From the NCBI GenBank assembly GCA_007751255.1, contig CP036296.1:2294001-2358000 (forward strand): a stretch of DNA of 64,000 nucleotides, given 5' to 3'. The DNA comes from Engelhardtia mirabilis (lineage in GTDB: Bacteria; Planctomycetota; UBA1135; GCA-002686595). The stretch's first letter is position 1, and each line of letters opens with the position of its first letter. The notes beneath the pieces are model-generated. The model did no database searches and was not told the DNA's origin. It saw nothing but the letters and a program-made list of their open reading frames with translations. A program made the position numbers and the translations under genes. Positions 39,449 to 48,486 of the stretch are shown here, piece after piece.

Positions 39449-41422
39449 ATGCTCGACGCCCGCATCAGCGCTCTCGTCGCCCTGGCGCTCTCCAGCAGCC
39501 TGGCTTCCGCTCAGATCAAGTCCGAGGGAGCCGCCGCGGCGGTCGCCTACGGACTGCCGACGGCCGAGGTTCCGACGGTCTTCGTCCAGCCCCCCGACGT
39601 GGGGGCCTACCTGGCCGAAGACGAGGTTCGCGGGCCGTTCCCGCTGCGCTACGGCGCGCTGATGGACGTCGACGTGGCCTGGGCCAACGACGGCGTCTGG
39701 GACCAGCTCGAGAACGGCGACTGGGCCTGGCGCTTCAAGGTGCTCTCGCCGGGCGCCAAGTCGATCGGCCTCGAGTTCGACGAGTTCTGGCTGCCCGAGG
39801 GCGGCCAGATCAACCTCTACGACGACACCCTCGAGACCGTCTTCGGCTCCTACACGTCGGTCAACAACCAGCCCCACGAGCAGATCCAGTTCGAGCCCTT
39901 CCCGGGCGAGAGCGTGATCTTCGAGTACGTGCACCCGGCGGGTGCGCGGGAGATGGCCAAGTTGCACCTGGGCACGGTGATCTACGACTACCGCGGCCTG
40001 TTCGAGCTCGAGAACCAGCTCGACGACGGCAGCGGCGGCGGCACCGGGGCCGGTAGCTGCCTGGTCAACGTCAACTGCCCCGAGGGCGACCCCTACGAGC
40101 TGCAGAAGCGCGCCACGGTTCGCACCCTCTCCGGCGGCTCCCTGTGCTCGGGCGCGCTGATCAACAACACCGCTTTCGACGGCGAGCAGTTGGTCCTCAC
40201 CGCCTGGCACTGCGGTCAGGGCAGCAACACCGTCTTCCGCTTCAACTACCAGACCTCGGGCTGCAGCGGCGGCAGCGCGCCCACCGGGCAGAACGTGTCC
40301 GGCGCGACGAACCTCGCCAGCTACCAGAGCTCCGACGGTCGCCTGCTGCGGATCAACAGCAACATCCCGTCGAACTACAACCCGTACTTCGCCGGCTGGA
40401 ACCGCACGACCCAGAACCCGACCTTCGCCATGTCGATGCACCACCCCAGCGGTGGTGTGAAGAAGATCTCGATCGACAACAACGGCGCCACCAAGGTCTC
40501 GGTCGGCTTCCAGGGCATCGGCACGGTCCAGGCCTGGAACTGCAACTGGAACGTCGGTGACACCCTGGGCGGGAGCTCGGGCGGGCCTCTGTTCGACCAG
40601 AACGGGCAACTGCGCGGGGGGCTGACCGGCGGCCCCGGCGGGAACTGCCCGATGATCGACTACTACGGGCGCTTCTACACGTTCTGGAGCAACACCAACA
40701 TCGACACCTGGCTCGACCCCCTCGGCCTGGGTGTGACGTCGATCGACGGCTTCGATCCGAACAACCCCGGCGGAGGCCCGGGCGGTACCACCCCGCAGAT
40801 CGACTCGATCTCGCCGGCGACCATCGCAGCGGTCAACCCGACCTCGCCGGTGACGATCACCCTGACCGGTGACGGCTTCGACGGCGTGACTTCGGTCGAG
40901 GTCGACGGCGTTCCGCTGAGCGCTTTCCCGCCGGAGTTCTCGGTCCCGAACAACTCGACGCTCGTGGTCACCCTGCAGCCGCCGTACAACGTCGGCACCA
41001 AGACGATCAAGGTTATCGAGGGTGCGCTGAGCGACGAGGTGGTCGTGCCGGTCACGTTCAACTTGACGCCGACCATCGACCTGGTGAACTCGGACCCGAG
41101 CTTCCTGATCTCGGCCTTCCCGCTGGAGGTCTACATGGGCTCGTTCCCGAACGACCTGGCTTTCCTCCTGGTGTCGACGAGCCTGGTGCCGTCGACCCTG
41201 CCCGGGATCTTCAGCGCCTCGATCGGTAACAACCTCACGAACCTGTTCCTGGTGAACAACTTCGTGATCAACCCGGCCACCGGCTACGCCAAGGTCGACA
41301 TTCCGATCTCCGGCCTGCCGACGGGCACGAAGTTGTACTTCCAGGCCGGGGTGCTCAGCTCGGTCCTGCCGAGCCTGCCGCTCAACATGTCCAACGTGGA
41401 GTCCGGTACCGTCCTCTTCTAG
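39449..41422 (+). CDS. Secreted lysyl-endopeptidase-like serine protease, paralogue 1 of 6
   Basis: 657 residues, predicted to be exported and to cut proteins. Signal peptide 1-21 (ending SLASAQ). The N-terminal domain at about 22-190 has FVQPPDVGAYL, LRYGAL and SPGAKSIGLEF, like the pro-domain of Achromobacter lysyl endopeptidase relatives. The trypsin-like domain (about 200-435) has TAWHCGQ (His254), SSDGRLLRI (Asp296) and GGSSGGPLF (Ser377) and seven cysteines. A Gly-rich linker (440-448) leads to a TIG-like domain (about 449-537) and a C-terminal domain (540-657) ending SNVESGTVLF. The triad is intact. Lys specificity is only suggested by family resemblance. The start has no Shine-Dalgarno. 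Confidence 0.9.
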   Translation: MLDARISALVALALSSSLASAQIKSEGAAAAVAYGLPTAEVPTVFVQPPDVGAYLAEDEVRGPFPLRYGALMDVDVAWANDGVWDQLENGDWAWRFKVLSPGAKSIGLEFDEFWLPEGGQINLYDDTLETVFGSYTSVNNQPHEQIQFEPFPGESVIFEYVHPAGAREMAKLHLGTVIYDYRGLFELENQLDDGSGGGTGAGSCLVNVNCPEGDPYELQKRATVRTLSGGSLCSGALINNTAFDGEQLVLTAWHCGQGSNTVFRFNYQTSGCSGGSAPTGQNVSGATNLASYQSSDGRLLRINSNIPSNYNPYFAGWNRTTQNPTFAMSMHHPSGGVKKISIDNNGATKVSVGFQGIGTVQAWNCNWNVGDTLGGSSGGPLFDQNGQLRGGLTGGPGGNCPMIDYYGRFYTFWSNTNIDTWLDPLGLGVTSIDGFDPNNPGGGPGGTTPQIDSISPATIAAVNPTSPVTITLTGDGFDGVTSVEVDGVPLSAFPPEFSVPNNSTLVVTLQPPYNVGTKTIKVIEGALSDEVVVPVTFNLTPTIDLVNSDPSFLISAFPLEVYMGSFPNDLAFLLVSTSLVPSTLPGIFSASIGNNLTNLFLVNNFVINPATGYAKVDIPISGLPTGTKLYFQAGVLSSVLPSLPLNMSNVESGTVLF

Positions 41423-41441
41423 GTATCGCTCCGCACGATCC

Positions 41442-41471
41442 TCGGGCGCTTCGCTACGGTGGAGCGCCCGA
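41442..41471 (+). terminator. Hairpin after protease paralogue 1
   Basis: Perfect 9-bp stem TCGGGCGCT / AGCGCCCGA (41442-41450 with 41463-41471), 12-nt loop, 20 bases after the stop; followed by TCCCGTTCTC. Confidence 0.55.
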
Positions 41472-41582
41472 TCCCGTTCTCTGGTGGCTGACGCACGACG
41501 CTGATTGGCGCGACAGGCGGCCACCCGAACCCCCCGAGGTCCGGCAAGGGACCTCCCCATCCGACCCGAACCCCCACGCCCG

Positions 41583-43559
41583 ATGCAGTTGAACCAAACC
41601 GCTCGTATCGCCGGCCTCGCCGCCATGGCTGCGGCCGCCACGGCCGCCACGGCCAACGCGCAGATCAAGGAGGCGGGCAGCCCCGCCGCGATCTGGGCCG
41701 ATCTGCGCACCGAAATGGTGCCGACCGAGTTCGTGCAGCCCCCGCAGGTCGAGAACCTCAAGCTCGAGGACGAGCTCAACGGGTACAAGCCCCTGCGCTA
41801 CGGGGCCATGGTGCCGATGGACCTGACCGCGGATCAGGCCGGCATCTACGACGAGCTGCCCGACGGCACCCTGATCTGGCGCTTCCGGATCTACAGCCCC
41901 GGGGCCTACTCGATCGGCCTCGAGTTCGACGACTTCGTGCTGCCCGAGGGCGCGCAGGTCTTCATGTACGACGACACCCTGGAGACCGTCCTGGGTGCCT
42001 ACGGGGCCATCAACAACCAGCCCAACGAAGAACTGCTGTTCGAGCCCTTCCCCGGCGATCATGTGATCTTCGAGTACCAGCAGAAGCCGGGCGTGATGGG
42101 CACGCCCGAGCTGAGTCTGGGCTACGTGGTCTACGACTACCGCGATGTGCTGAACATCTCCGACGCTCAGCTGGAGCAGTGGGGCATCGGTAGCGGCTGC
42201 GGCGATGTCGACGTGAACTGCCCGGTGGGCGACAACTGGGAGCTGCAGAAGCGCGCCACCGTGCGCACCCTCTCGGGCGGCGCCCTGTGCTCGGCCGTGT
42301 TGCTGAACAACACCAACGACGACGAGACCGGCTACGTCTACACCGCCAACCACTGCGGCCAGAGCAGCAACACGACCTTCCGCTTCAACTACCAGAAGTC
42401 GGGCTGCAACACCGGCAGCGCGCCGACGGGTCAGAACGTCTCCGGTTGCACGGTGCTGACCAGCACCTCGACCTACGACAACCGCTTCCTGCGAATCAAC
42501 AACGCGATCCCGTCGAGTTACGACCCGTACTACAACGGCTGGACGCGAACGACCCAGAACCCGACCTACGCCTTCTGGATGGGGCACCCGGGTGGTGGCG
42601 TGAAGCGCATCGCCTACGACAACAGCGGTGCCACCAAGGGCACGCTCGGCGCGCCGAATTCGGCCTGGTTCGTCGACTGGGACGAGGGCTACACGCCCCC
42701 CGGCGCCTCGGGTGGCCCGCTGTTCGACCAGAACGGACAGGTGCGCGGCACGGCCTGCTGCGTGAACACCTACAGCTGCCCCGGGCAGGTGGCCTGGTTC
42801 GGTCGCTTCGACAAGTTCTACAGCGCCAACAACCTGGCCCAGTGGCTCGACCCGGCTGGTGTGAATCCCACCAGCTTCGACGGCTTCGACCCGAACAACC
42901 CCGGTGGCGGTGGCGGCGGCGGCACGACCCCGCAGATCGACTCGATCTCGCCGACGACCATCGCTGCGGTCAACCCGACCTCGCCGGTGACGATCACCCT
43001 GACCGGTGACGGCTTCGACGGCGTGACTTCGGTCGAGGTCGACGGCGTTCCGCTGGGCGCTTTTCCGCCGGAGTTCACGGTCCCGAACAACTCGACGATC
43101 GTGGTGACCCTGCAGCCGCCCTACAACGTTGGCAGCAAGACGATCAAGGTCATCGAGGGCGCGCTGAGCGACGAGGTGGTCGTGCCGGTCACGTTCAACT
43201 TGACGCCGACCATCGACCTGGTGAACTCGGACCCGAGCTTCCTGATCTCGGCCTTCCCGCTGGAGGTCTACATGGGCTCGTTCCCGAACGATCTGGCCTT
43301 CTTGCTGGTGTCGACGAGCCTGGTGCCCTCGACCTTGCCGGGGATCTTCAGCGCCTCGATCGGCAACAACCTCTCGAACCTGTTCCTGGTCAACAACTTC
43401 GTGATCAACCCGGCCACCGGTTACGCCAAGTCGGAGATCCCGATCTCCGGGCTGCCGACGGGCACCAAGCTGTACTTCCAGGCTGGGGTGCTCAGCGCGG
43501 TCCTGCCGAGCCTCCCGCTCTCCATGTCCAACGTGGAGTCGGGGACGGTTCTGTTCTAG
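41583..43559 (+). CDS. Secreted lysyl-endopeptidase-like serine protease, paralogue 2 of 6
   Basis: 658 residues, same domain order as paralogue 1: signal peptide (ends ATANAQ), N-terminal domain, protease with His257 (TANHCGQ), Asp299 (YDNRFLRI) and Ser376 (GASGGPLF), TIG-like domain and C-terminal domain. The N-terminal and catalytic parts are the most diverged of the family (only about half identical to paralogue 1 by eye). Its last 210 residues differ from paralogue 1 at only about ten positions. The ATG at 41583 fits the signal peptide; its leader is C/A-rich with no Shine-Dalgarno. Confidence 0.9.
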   Translation: MQLNQTARIAGLAAMAAAATAATANAQIKEAGSPAAIWADLRTEMVPTEFVQPPQVENLKLEDELNGYKPLRYGAMVPMDLTADQAGIYDELPDGTLIWRFRIYSPGAYSIGLEFDDFVLPEGAQVFMYDDTLETVLGAYGAINNQPNEELLFEPFPGDHVIFEYQQKPGVMGTPELSLGYVVYDYRDVLNISDAQLEQWGIGSGCGDVDVNCPVGDNWELQKRATVRTLSGGALCSAVLLNNTNDDETGYVYTANHCGQSSNTTFRFNYQKSGCNTGSAPTGQNVSGCTVLTSTSTYDNRFLRINNAIPSSYDPYYNGWTRTTQNPTYAFWMGHPGGGVKRIAYDNSGATKGTLGAPNSAWFVDWDEGYTPPGASGGPLFDQNGQVRGTACCVNTYSCPGQVAWFGRFDKFYSANNLAQWLDPAGVNPTSFDGFDPNNPGGGGGGGTTPQIDSISPTTIAAVNPTSPVTITLTGDGFDGVTSVEVDGVPLGAFPPEFTVPNNSTIVVTLQPPYNVGSKTIKVIEGALSDEVVVPVTFNLTPTIDLVNSDPSFLISAFPLEVYMGSFPNDLAFLLVSTSLVPSTLPGIFSASIGNNLSNLFLVNNFVINPATGYAKSEIPISGLPTGTKLYFQAGVLSAVLPSLPLSMSNVESGTVLF

Positions 43560-43570
43560 GGCGCGCTGTC

Positions 43571-43590
43571 CTGGAGCGGTAGCGCTCCAG
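43571..43590 (+). terminator. Hairpin after protease paralogue 2
   Basis: Perfect 8-bp stem CTGGAGCG / CGCTCCAG with loop GTAG, 11 bases after the stop. It can be extended through a 3-nt bulge by GCGCGC / GCGCGC-like flanks. Confidence 0.55.
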
Positions 43591-43830
43591 CGCGCGTCTC
43601 GATCGACGGAGCCAGCCGGGCTTCGGTCGATCGCAATCATGGCCCCCGTGGCGTCCTCGGATGTCGCGGGGGCCGACTCATTCGGGAACCCAAACGCATT
43701 TGGCCATTTCCACGGCTCCCGTTCGGGCTCTCGACGGTCAGAAGTAGTGCGAGACCCTGTCGTCCCTCCGCTCCCCCTACGGCGCACGTGTGGCCGTGCC
43801 GCGAAGGACCATCCAACCCGACCATCGACC

Positions 43831-45807
43831 ATGCGATCGCTTCCGTTCGTTCTCGCCCTCGCGGCGACCCCTTCCCTGGCCCTGGCCCAGATCGAGTCCG
43901 ACGGCACGCCCTGCGCCCTCACCGACAACCTGCGCACGGAGCTGGTGCCGATCGAGTTCGTCCAGCCGCCGGACGTGGGTGCCTACCTGGCGGAGGACGC
44001 CGCGCGCACCGAGGCTGGCCCCCTGCGCTACGGCGCGCTGCTCGAAGTCTCGATCAACCCCTTCGACAACGGGGTCTGGGACGAGTTGGCCGACGGGACC
44101 CAGGTCTGGCGCTTCAAGGTCTACAGCCCGGGGGCCAAGTCCATCGGGCTCGAGTTCAGCGAGTACTGGATTCCCGACGGGGCGCAGATCTACCTCTACG
44201 GCGACACCCTCGAGCGGGTGCACGGGGCCTACACGTCGATCAACAACCAGCCCCACGACCAGATCCAGTTCGCGCCCTTCCCGGGTGACAGCGTGATCTT
44301 CGAGTACGTGCAGCCGGCGGGCGTCGAGGGCCAGGCGCGGCTCGAGCTGGGCACGGTGATCTACGACTACCGCGACCTCTTCGCGCTGGAGGCCGGCCTG
44401 GACGCCACGGGCGGTCTCGTCGGCGGCAGTGGGGCGGGCAGCTGTCTGATCGACGTCAACTGCCCCGAGGGCGACCCCTACGACCTGCAGAAGCGGGCCA
44501 CCGTGCGGACCCTCTCGGGCGGCGGTCTCTGCTCGGGCGCGCTGATCAACAACACCTCCCAGGACGGCACGCGCTACGTGCTCACGGCCTGGCACTGCGG
44601 ACAGAGCAGCAACACGGTCTTCCGCTTCAACTACCAGACATCCGGCTGCGGCACGGGTGGCGCGCCCACGGGCCAACAGGTCTCGGGTGGCACCAACCTG
44701 GTCAACGATCAGTCGGCGGACGGCCGGCTGATGCGGATCAACAACAACATCCCGGCCAGCTACAACGCGATCTTCGCGGGTTGGAGCCGCTCGACCCAGA
44801 ACCCGAGCTTCTGCATGTCGATGCACCACCCCAGCGGCGGTGTGAAGAAGATCTCCATCGACGGCAACGGGGCCACCAAGGCGACCGTTCCGATCGGCGG
44901 CATCGGCAACGTGCTGGCCTGGAACTGCAACTTCGTCGGCGGTGTCCAGGGTGGTAGCTCCGGGGGGCCCTTGTTCAATCAGAACGGTCAGGTGATCGGC
45001 GACTTGAGCGGCGCCAACTTGGGGGTCTCGTGCCCCCAGTCGACGTCCTATGGTCGGCTCTACAGCTTCTGGGCCAACGTCAACGTGGCCCAGTACCTGG
45101 ATCCCACGGGCACTGGCCTGACGTCGGTCAACGCCTTCGACCCGGCCAACCCGGGTGGCGGGCCCGGCGGCACCGTGCCGCAGATCGATTCGATCGCCCC
45201 GACGACCATCGCCGCGGTCAACCCGACTTCGCCGGTGACGATCACCCTGACCGGTGACGGCTTCGAGGGCGTGACCTCGGTCGAGGTCGACGGTGTGCCG
45301 CTGAGTGCCTTCCCGCCGGAGTTCTCGGTCCCGAGCAACTCGACGATCGTGGTCACCCTGCAGCCGCCGTACAACGTCGGCACCAAGACGATCAAGGTCA
45401 TCGAGGGTGCGCTGAGCGACGAGGTTGTCGTGCCGGTCACGTTCAACTTGACGCCGACCATCGACCTGGTGAGCTCGGACCCGAGCTTCCTGATCTCAGC
45501 CTTCCCGCTCGAGGTCTACATGGGCTCGTTCCCGAACGACCTGGCCTTCCTCCTGGTGTCGACGAGCCTGGTGCCGTCGACCCTGCCGGGGATCTTCAGC
45601 GCCTCGATCGGCAACAACCTCACGAACCTGTTCCTGGTGAACAACTTCGTGATCAACCCGGCCACCGGCTACGCCAAGTCGGAGATCCCGATCTCCGGGC
45701 TGCCGACCGGGACCAAGCTGTACTTCCAGGCTGGAGTGATCAGCGCGGTCCTGCCGAGCCTGCCGCTCTCGATGTCCAACGTGGAGTCGGGGACGGTGTT
45801 GTTCTAG
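43831..45807 (+). CDS. Secreted lysyl-endopeptidase-like serine protease, paralogue 3 of 6
   Basis: 658 residues with signal peptide (MRSLPFVLALAATPSLALAQ), N-terminal domain, protease with His255 (TAWHCGQ), Asp297 (SADGRLMRI) and Ser377 (GGSSGGPLF), then TIG-like and C-terminal domains nearly identical to those of paralogues 1 and 2. The N-terminal domain is closest to paralogue 5 (IESxG start, EFVQPPDVG, INNQPHDQIQFAPFPGDSV). ATG 43831 is chosen for the signal peptide; the open frame upstream of it is not signal-like. It is followed by a long RNA-like hairpin. Confidence 0.9.
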   Translation: MRSLPFVLALAATPSLALAQIESDGTPCALTDNLRTELVPIEFVQPPDVGAYLAEDAARTEAGPLRYGALLEVSINPFDNGVWDELADGTQVWRFKVYSPGAKSIGLEFSEYWIPDGAQIYLYGDTLERVHGAYTSINNQPHDQIQFAPFPGDSVIFEYVQPAGVEGQARLELGTVIYDYRDLFALEAGLDATGGLVGGSGAGSCLIDVNCPEGDPYDLQKRATVRTLSGGGLCSGALINNTSQDGTRYVLTAWHCGQSSNTVFRFNYQTSGCGTGGAPTGQQVSGGTNLVNDQSADGRLMRINNNIPASYNAIFAGWSRSTQNPSFCMSMHHPSGGVKKISIDGNGATKATVPIGGIGNVLAWNCNFVGGVQGGSSGGPLFNQNGQVIGDLSGANLGVSCPQSTSYGRLYSFWANVNVAQYLDPTGTGLTSVNAFDPANPGGGPGGTVPQIDSIAPTTIAAVNPTSPVTITLTGDGFEGVTSVEVDGVPLSAFPPEFSVPSNSTIVVTLQPPYNVGTKTIKVIEGALSDEVVVPVTFNLTPTIDLVSSDPSFLISAFPLEVYMGSFPNDLAFLLVSTSLVPSTLPGIFSASIGNNLTNLFLVNNFVINPATGYAKSEIPISGLPTGTKLYFQAGVISAVLPSLPLSMSNVESGTVLF

Positions 45808-45808
45808 C

Positions 45809-45991
45809 CGGTCACCAGGATCCGCGCCCAGCACGCCCAAACAGCGATCTGCGGCCGCCTCTCGCCCGCTGACGGCACCTTGCAGACCGACCCGTCGCGG
45901 TCGGGGCGTGAAGCCCCGACTGCGGGGACTCGGTCCGCAAGGCACCGCCAGCGGACGAGTTGGACCCACTGGACACGAATCCTGGTGACCG
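45809..45991 (-). ncRNA. Candidate structured RNA: 183-nt nearly self-complementary hairpin
   Basis: The outer stem pairs 45809-45840 with 45960-45991, the inner stem 45861-45907 with 45913-45959, with a 20-nt one-sided bulge (45841-45860) and loop GTGAA at the tip. The outermost 13 bp are perfect (CGGTCACCAGGAT). Of about 17 positions that are not Watson-Crick pairs, about 11 would be G-U pairs if the minus strand were transcribed, against two for the plus strand. This bias hints at a folded minus-strand transcript. A decayed inverted-repeat element or a two-way terminator is the alternative. No promoter was identified. Confidence 0.45.
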
Positions 45992-46046
45992 AAGCGGGCT
46001 GGGACCCAGCTCCGAGCCGGCGGCGCAAGCGGGGCTGACCGATGTT

Positions 46047-46082
46047 CCGCCCCCGCGCCGTTGGGAAACGGCGCGGGGGCGG
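46047..46082. terminator. GC-rich hairpin before protease paralogue 4
   Basis: 16-bp perfect stem (46047-46062 with 46067-46082), loop GGGA, no U-tract on either strand. Confidence 0.6.
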
Positions 46083-46201
46083 TCCCGTTCAGGGGCAGCC
46101 CGTTCCCGGTTCAGGCGAAGTCCGGCCGGCTGAGGCATGCTGGAGCGGCCCCGGCGCAAGCTCCGCCCTTCCCCGCGCACTTCGGTCCACCGCCACCGCC
46201 C

Positions 46202-48172
46202 ATGCGTTCGACCACGCTCCTCTTCGCCCTGTTGGCAGGCCAAGGTCTGGCCTCGGCCCAACTCGAGTCCGAGGGACTGCCCGCGGCGATCTTCGCCGGC
46301 CTGACGCCGGATCAGGTCCCGATCCAGTTCGTCCAGCCGCCGGACGTTTCCGCCTACCTGGCGCAGGACGCGGCGCGGACTGCCGCCGGGCCCCTGCGCT
46401 ACGGCGCGCTGCTCGACGTCTCGATCGATCCCACGACCCACGGTGTTTGGGACCGACTGCCGGACGGCAGCTTGGTCTGGAGGCTGTTGCTCTTCAGCCC
46501 CGGCGCCAAGTCGATCGGGCTGGAGTTCCGGGAGTTCTGGCTCCCGGACGGGGCGCAGGTCCACCTCTACGATGAGTCGCTCGAGGTCGTCCACGGGGCC
46601 TTCACGTCGATCAACAACCAGCCCCACGGGCAGATCCAGTTGGCGCCGTTCCCGGGGGATCGGGTCGTCTTCGAGTACCTGCAGCCGCCCGACGTCCGGA
46701 CGACCGCGCGCCTCGAGCTGGGCACGGTGATCTACGACTACCGGGACCTGTTCGCCCTGGAGACGCAACTCGCCGGGGCGACGCCGACCGGTGGCTCGGG
46801 CGATGGCGCTTGCCTGATCGACGTCGATTGCCCCGAGGGCGACCCCTTCGAACTGCAGAAGCGCGCCACGGTGCGGACCCTCTCCGGGGGAGGACTGTGC
46901 TCCGGTGCCCTGCTCAACACCACCGCCCAGGACGGTGCCGGCTACGTCCTCACGGCTTGGCACTGTGGTCAGGGCGCGAACACCGTCTTTCGTTTCAACT
47001 ACCAGCTCGACGGCTGTGGCAGTGGCGCGCTCCCCGAGACCCAGGAGCTCGCGGGCTGCACGGTGCTCGCCAGCGACAACCCGTCCGACGGACGCTTGCT
47101 GCGGATCAGCACGGCCATTCCGGCGAGCTACGCGCCGTACTTCTCGGGCTGGAGTCGGTCGACGACGAACCCGAGCCTCGGGCTGTCGATGCACCACCCA
47201 GGCGGCGGGGTCAAGAAGCTGTCGATCGACGCCGACGGAGCGACCAAGACGACGCTCTTCATCATCGGGATCGGGAACGTGCCGTCCTGGCGCTGCGTCT
47301 TCTCCGGTGGCTTCCAGGACGGTAGTTCGGGTGGGCCCCTGTTCGACCAGGGTGGGCGCCACCGCGGCTTCCTCAGCGGCGGTCCGAACGTGGCCTGTCC
47401 GGTCGAGGCCTACTTCGGCCGGCTCTACACCTTCTGGGACAACGTCGACCTGAGTCCCTGGCTGGACCCGACCGGGACGGGTCTGACCGCGATCGACGGC
47501 TTCGACCCCGACAATCCCCGCGGTGGACCGCCGGGGACGGATCCGAAGATCGACTCACTCTCGCCGGCCTCGATCCAGGCGGTCGAGGCCGACTCGCCCG
47601 TCGCCGTGACCCTGTCGGGAACCGGCTTCGAGGGCGTGACCTCGGTCGAAGTGGACGGAGTCCCCCTCAGTGCCTTCCCGCCGGAGTTCTCGGTCCCCGA
47701 CAACTCGACCTTGATCGTCACCTTGAAGCCGCCCTTCGACCTGGGCTCCAAGCACATCAAGGTCATCGAGGGGGCGTTGACGGCGGAAGTCGACCTGCCC
47801 GTGGACCTCAACGGCGAGCCGACGATCGACCTGGTCAGCTCCGATCCGAACTTCCTGATCTCCGCCTTCCCCCTGGAGATCTACATGGGCGCCCAGCCGA
47901 ACGACGCGGTCTTCCTGCTGGTCTCGACCAGTCTGGTGCCGACCAGTCTTCCGGGCCTGTTCGAAGCCTCCATCGGCAACGGCTTCGCCGACCTGTTCCT
48001 GGTCAACAACTTCCTCGTCAGCGGCGCGTCGGGCTACGCGAAGGTCGAGATCCCGATCGCCGGACTGCCCACGGGGACCAAGCTCTACTTCCAAGCCGCG
48101 GTGCTGGCCGCGGTCGCGCCCACCCTGCCCCTGGCGATGTCGAACGTGGAGAGCGGGACCGTCTTGTTCTGA
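46202..48172 (+). CDS. Secreted lysyl-endopeptidase-like serine protease, paralogue 4 of 6
   Basis: 656 residues. Signal peptide MRSTTLLFALLAGQGLASAQ, N-terminal domain with FVQPPDVSAYLAQDAAR, protease with His254 (TAWHCGQ), Asp296 (SDGRLLRI) and Ser376 (GSSGGPLF), TIG-like domain and C-terminal domain ending SNVESGTVLF. The C-terminal half is clearly related to but more diverged than those of paralogues 1-3 (AVEADSPVAVTLSGTGFEG in place of AVNPTSPVTITLTGDGFDG). The leader is CCACCGCCACCGCCC, without a Shine-Dalgarno. Confidence 0.9.
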   Translation: MRSTTLLFALLAGQGLASAQLESEGLPAAIFAGLTPDQVPIQFVQPPDVSAYLAQDAARTAAGPLRYGALLDVSIDPTTHGVWDRLPDGSLVWRLLLFSPGAKSIGLEFREFWLPDGAQVHLYDESLEVVHGAFTSINNQPHGQIQLAPFPGDRVVFEYLQPPDVRTTARLELGTVIYDYRDLFALETQLAGATPTGGSGDGACLIDVDCPEGDPFELQKRATVRTLSGGGLCSGALLNTTAQDGAGYVLTAWHCGQGANTVFRFNYQLDGCGSGALPETQELAGCTVLASDNPSDGRLLRISTAIPASYAPYFSGWSRSTTNPSLGLSMHHPGGGVKKLSIDADGATKTTLFIIGIGNVPSWRCVFSGGFQDGSSGGPLFDQGGRHRGFLSGGPNVACPVEAYFGRLYTFWDNVDLSPWLDPTGTGLTAIDGFDPDNPRGGPPGTDPKIDSLSPASIQAVEADSPVAVTLSGTGFEGVTSVEVDGVPLSAFPPEFSVPDNSTLIVTLKPPFDLGSKHIKVIEGALTAEVDLPVDLNGEPTIDLVSSDPNFLISAFPLEIYMGAQPNDAVFLLVSTSLVPTSLPGLFEASIGNGFADLFLVNNFLVSGASGYAKVEIPIAGLPTGTKLYFQAAVLAAVAPTLPLAMSNVESGTVLF

Positions 48173-48486
48173 GTGGGGGGGCACTGTCACGAAGAGGGCC
48201 CGAACCGGGTGGAGCCGCAGGGGTCGCGGCCAACGGCGACCCTGGGGACAGCCGGGCCGCACGATCCGTTGCGGCGCGACGGGCACGGTCCCGAACACGA
48301 GTTGAGACCTAACAAGTCCGTTACCACTCGAGGAGTTCGGTCGCGTCAAGATCTGCACCACGTATTCAGTCGGTGTTCTGCGAGAATGCGCCGGTGACCT
48401 CGCTCTTCCCGAGGCGGCCGCTGAACCGTCCGCGCGAGTGCGGGGCTATCGCGCCCAGCCCTCCCAACCCAAACCCAATCAGCCCC
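48173..48486. other. Intergenic region between protease paralogues 4 and 5
   Basis: 314 bp without a gene. A 7-bp hairpin GGGTCGC / GCGACCC (48221-48227 with 48236-48242) is a possible terminator for paralogue 4. The part from about 48300 to 48370 is less GC-rich (ACAAGTCCGTTACC, ACGTATTCAG) and is where a promoter for paralogue 5 would be expected, though no clear boxes are seen. Confidence 0.45.

Larger units (their letters stand above)
45808..46201. other. Intergenic region between protease paralogues 3 and 4
   Basis: 394 bp without a gene. It is almost filled by two structures listed separately: a 183-nt hairpin (45809-45991) and a 16-bp GC hairpin (46047-46082). The last 120 bases before the next ATG are C-rich and hold no Shine-Dalgarno. 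Confidence 0.6.

Noticed and set aside
45804-46028. Small minus-strand gene after protease paralogue 3
   Set aside because: The frame lies in the 183-nt hairpin and its translation shows no protein-like pattern; a structured RNA explains the sequence better.
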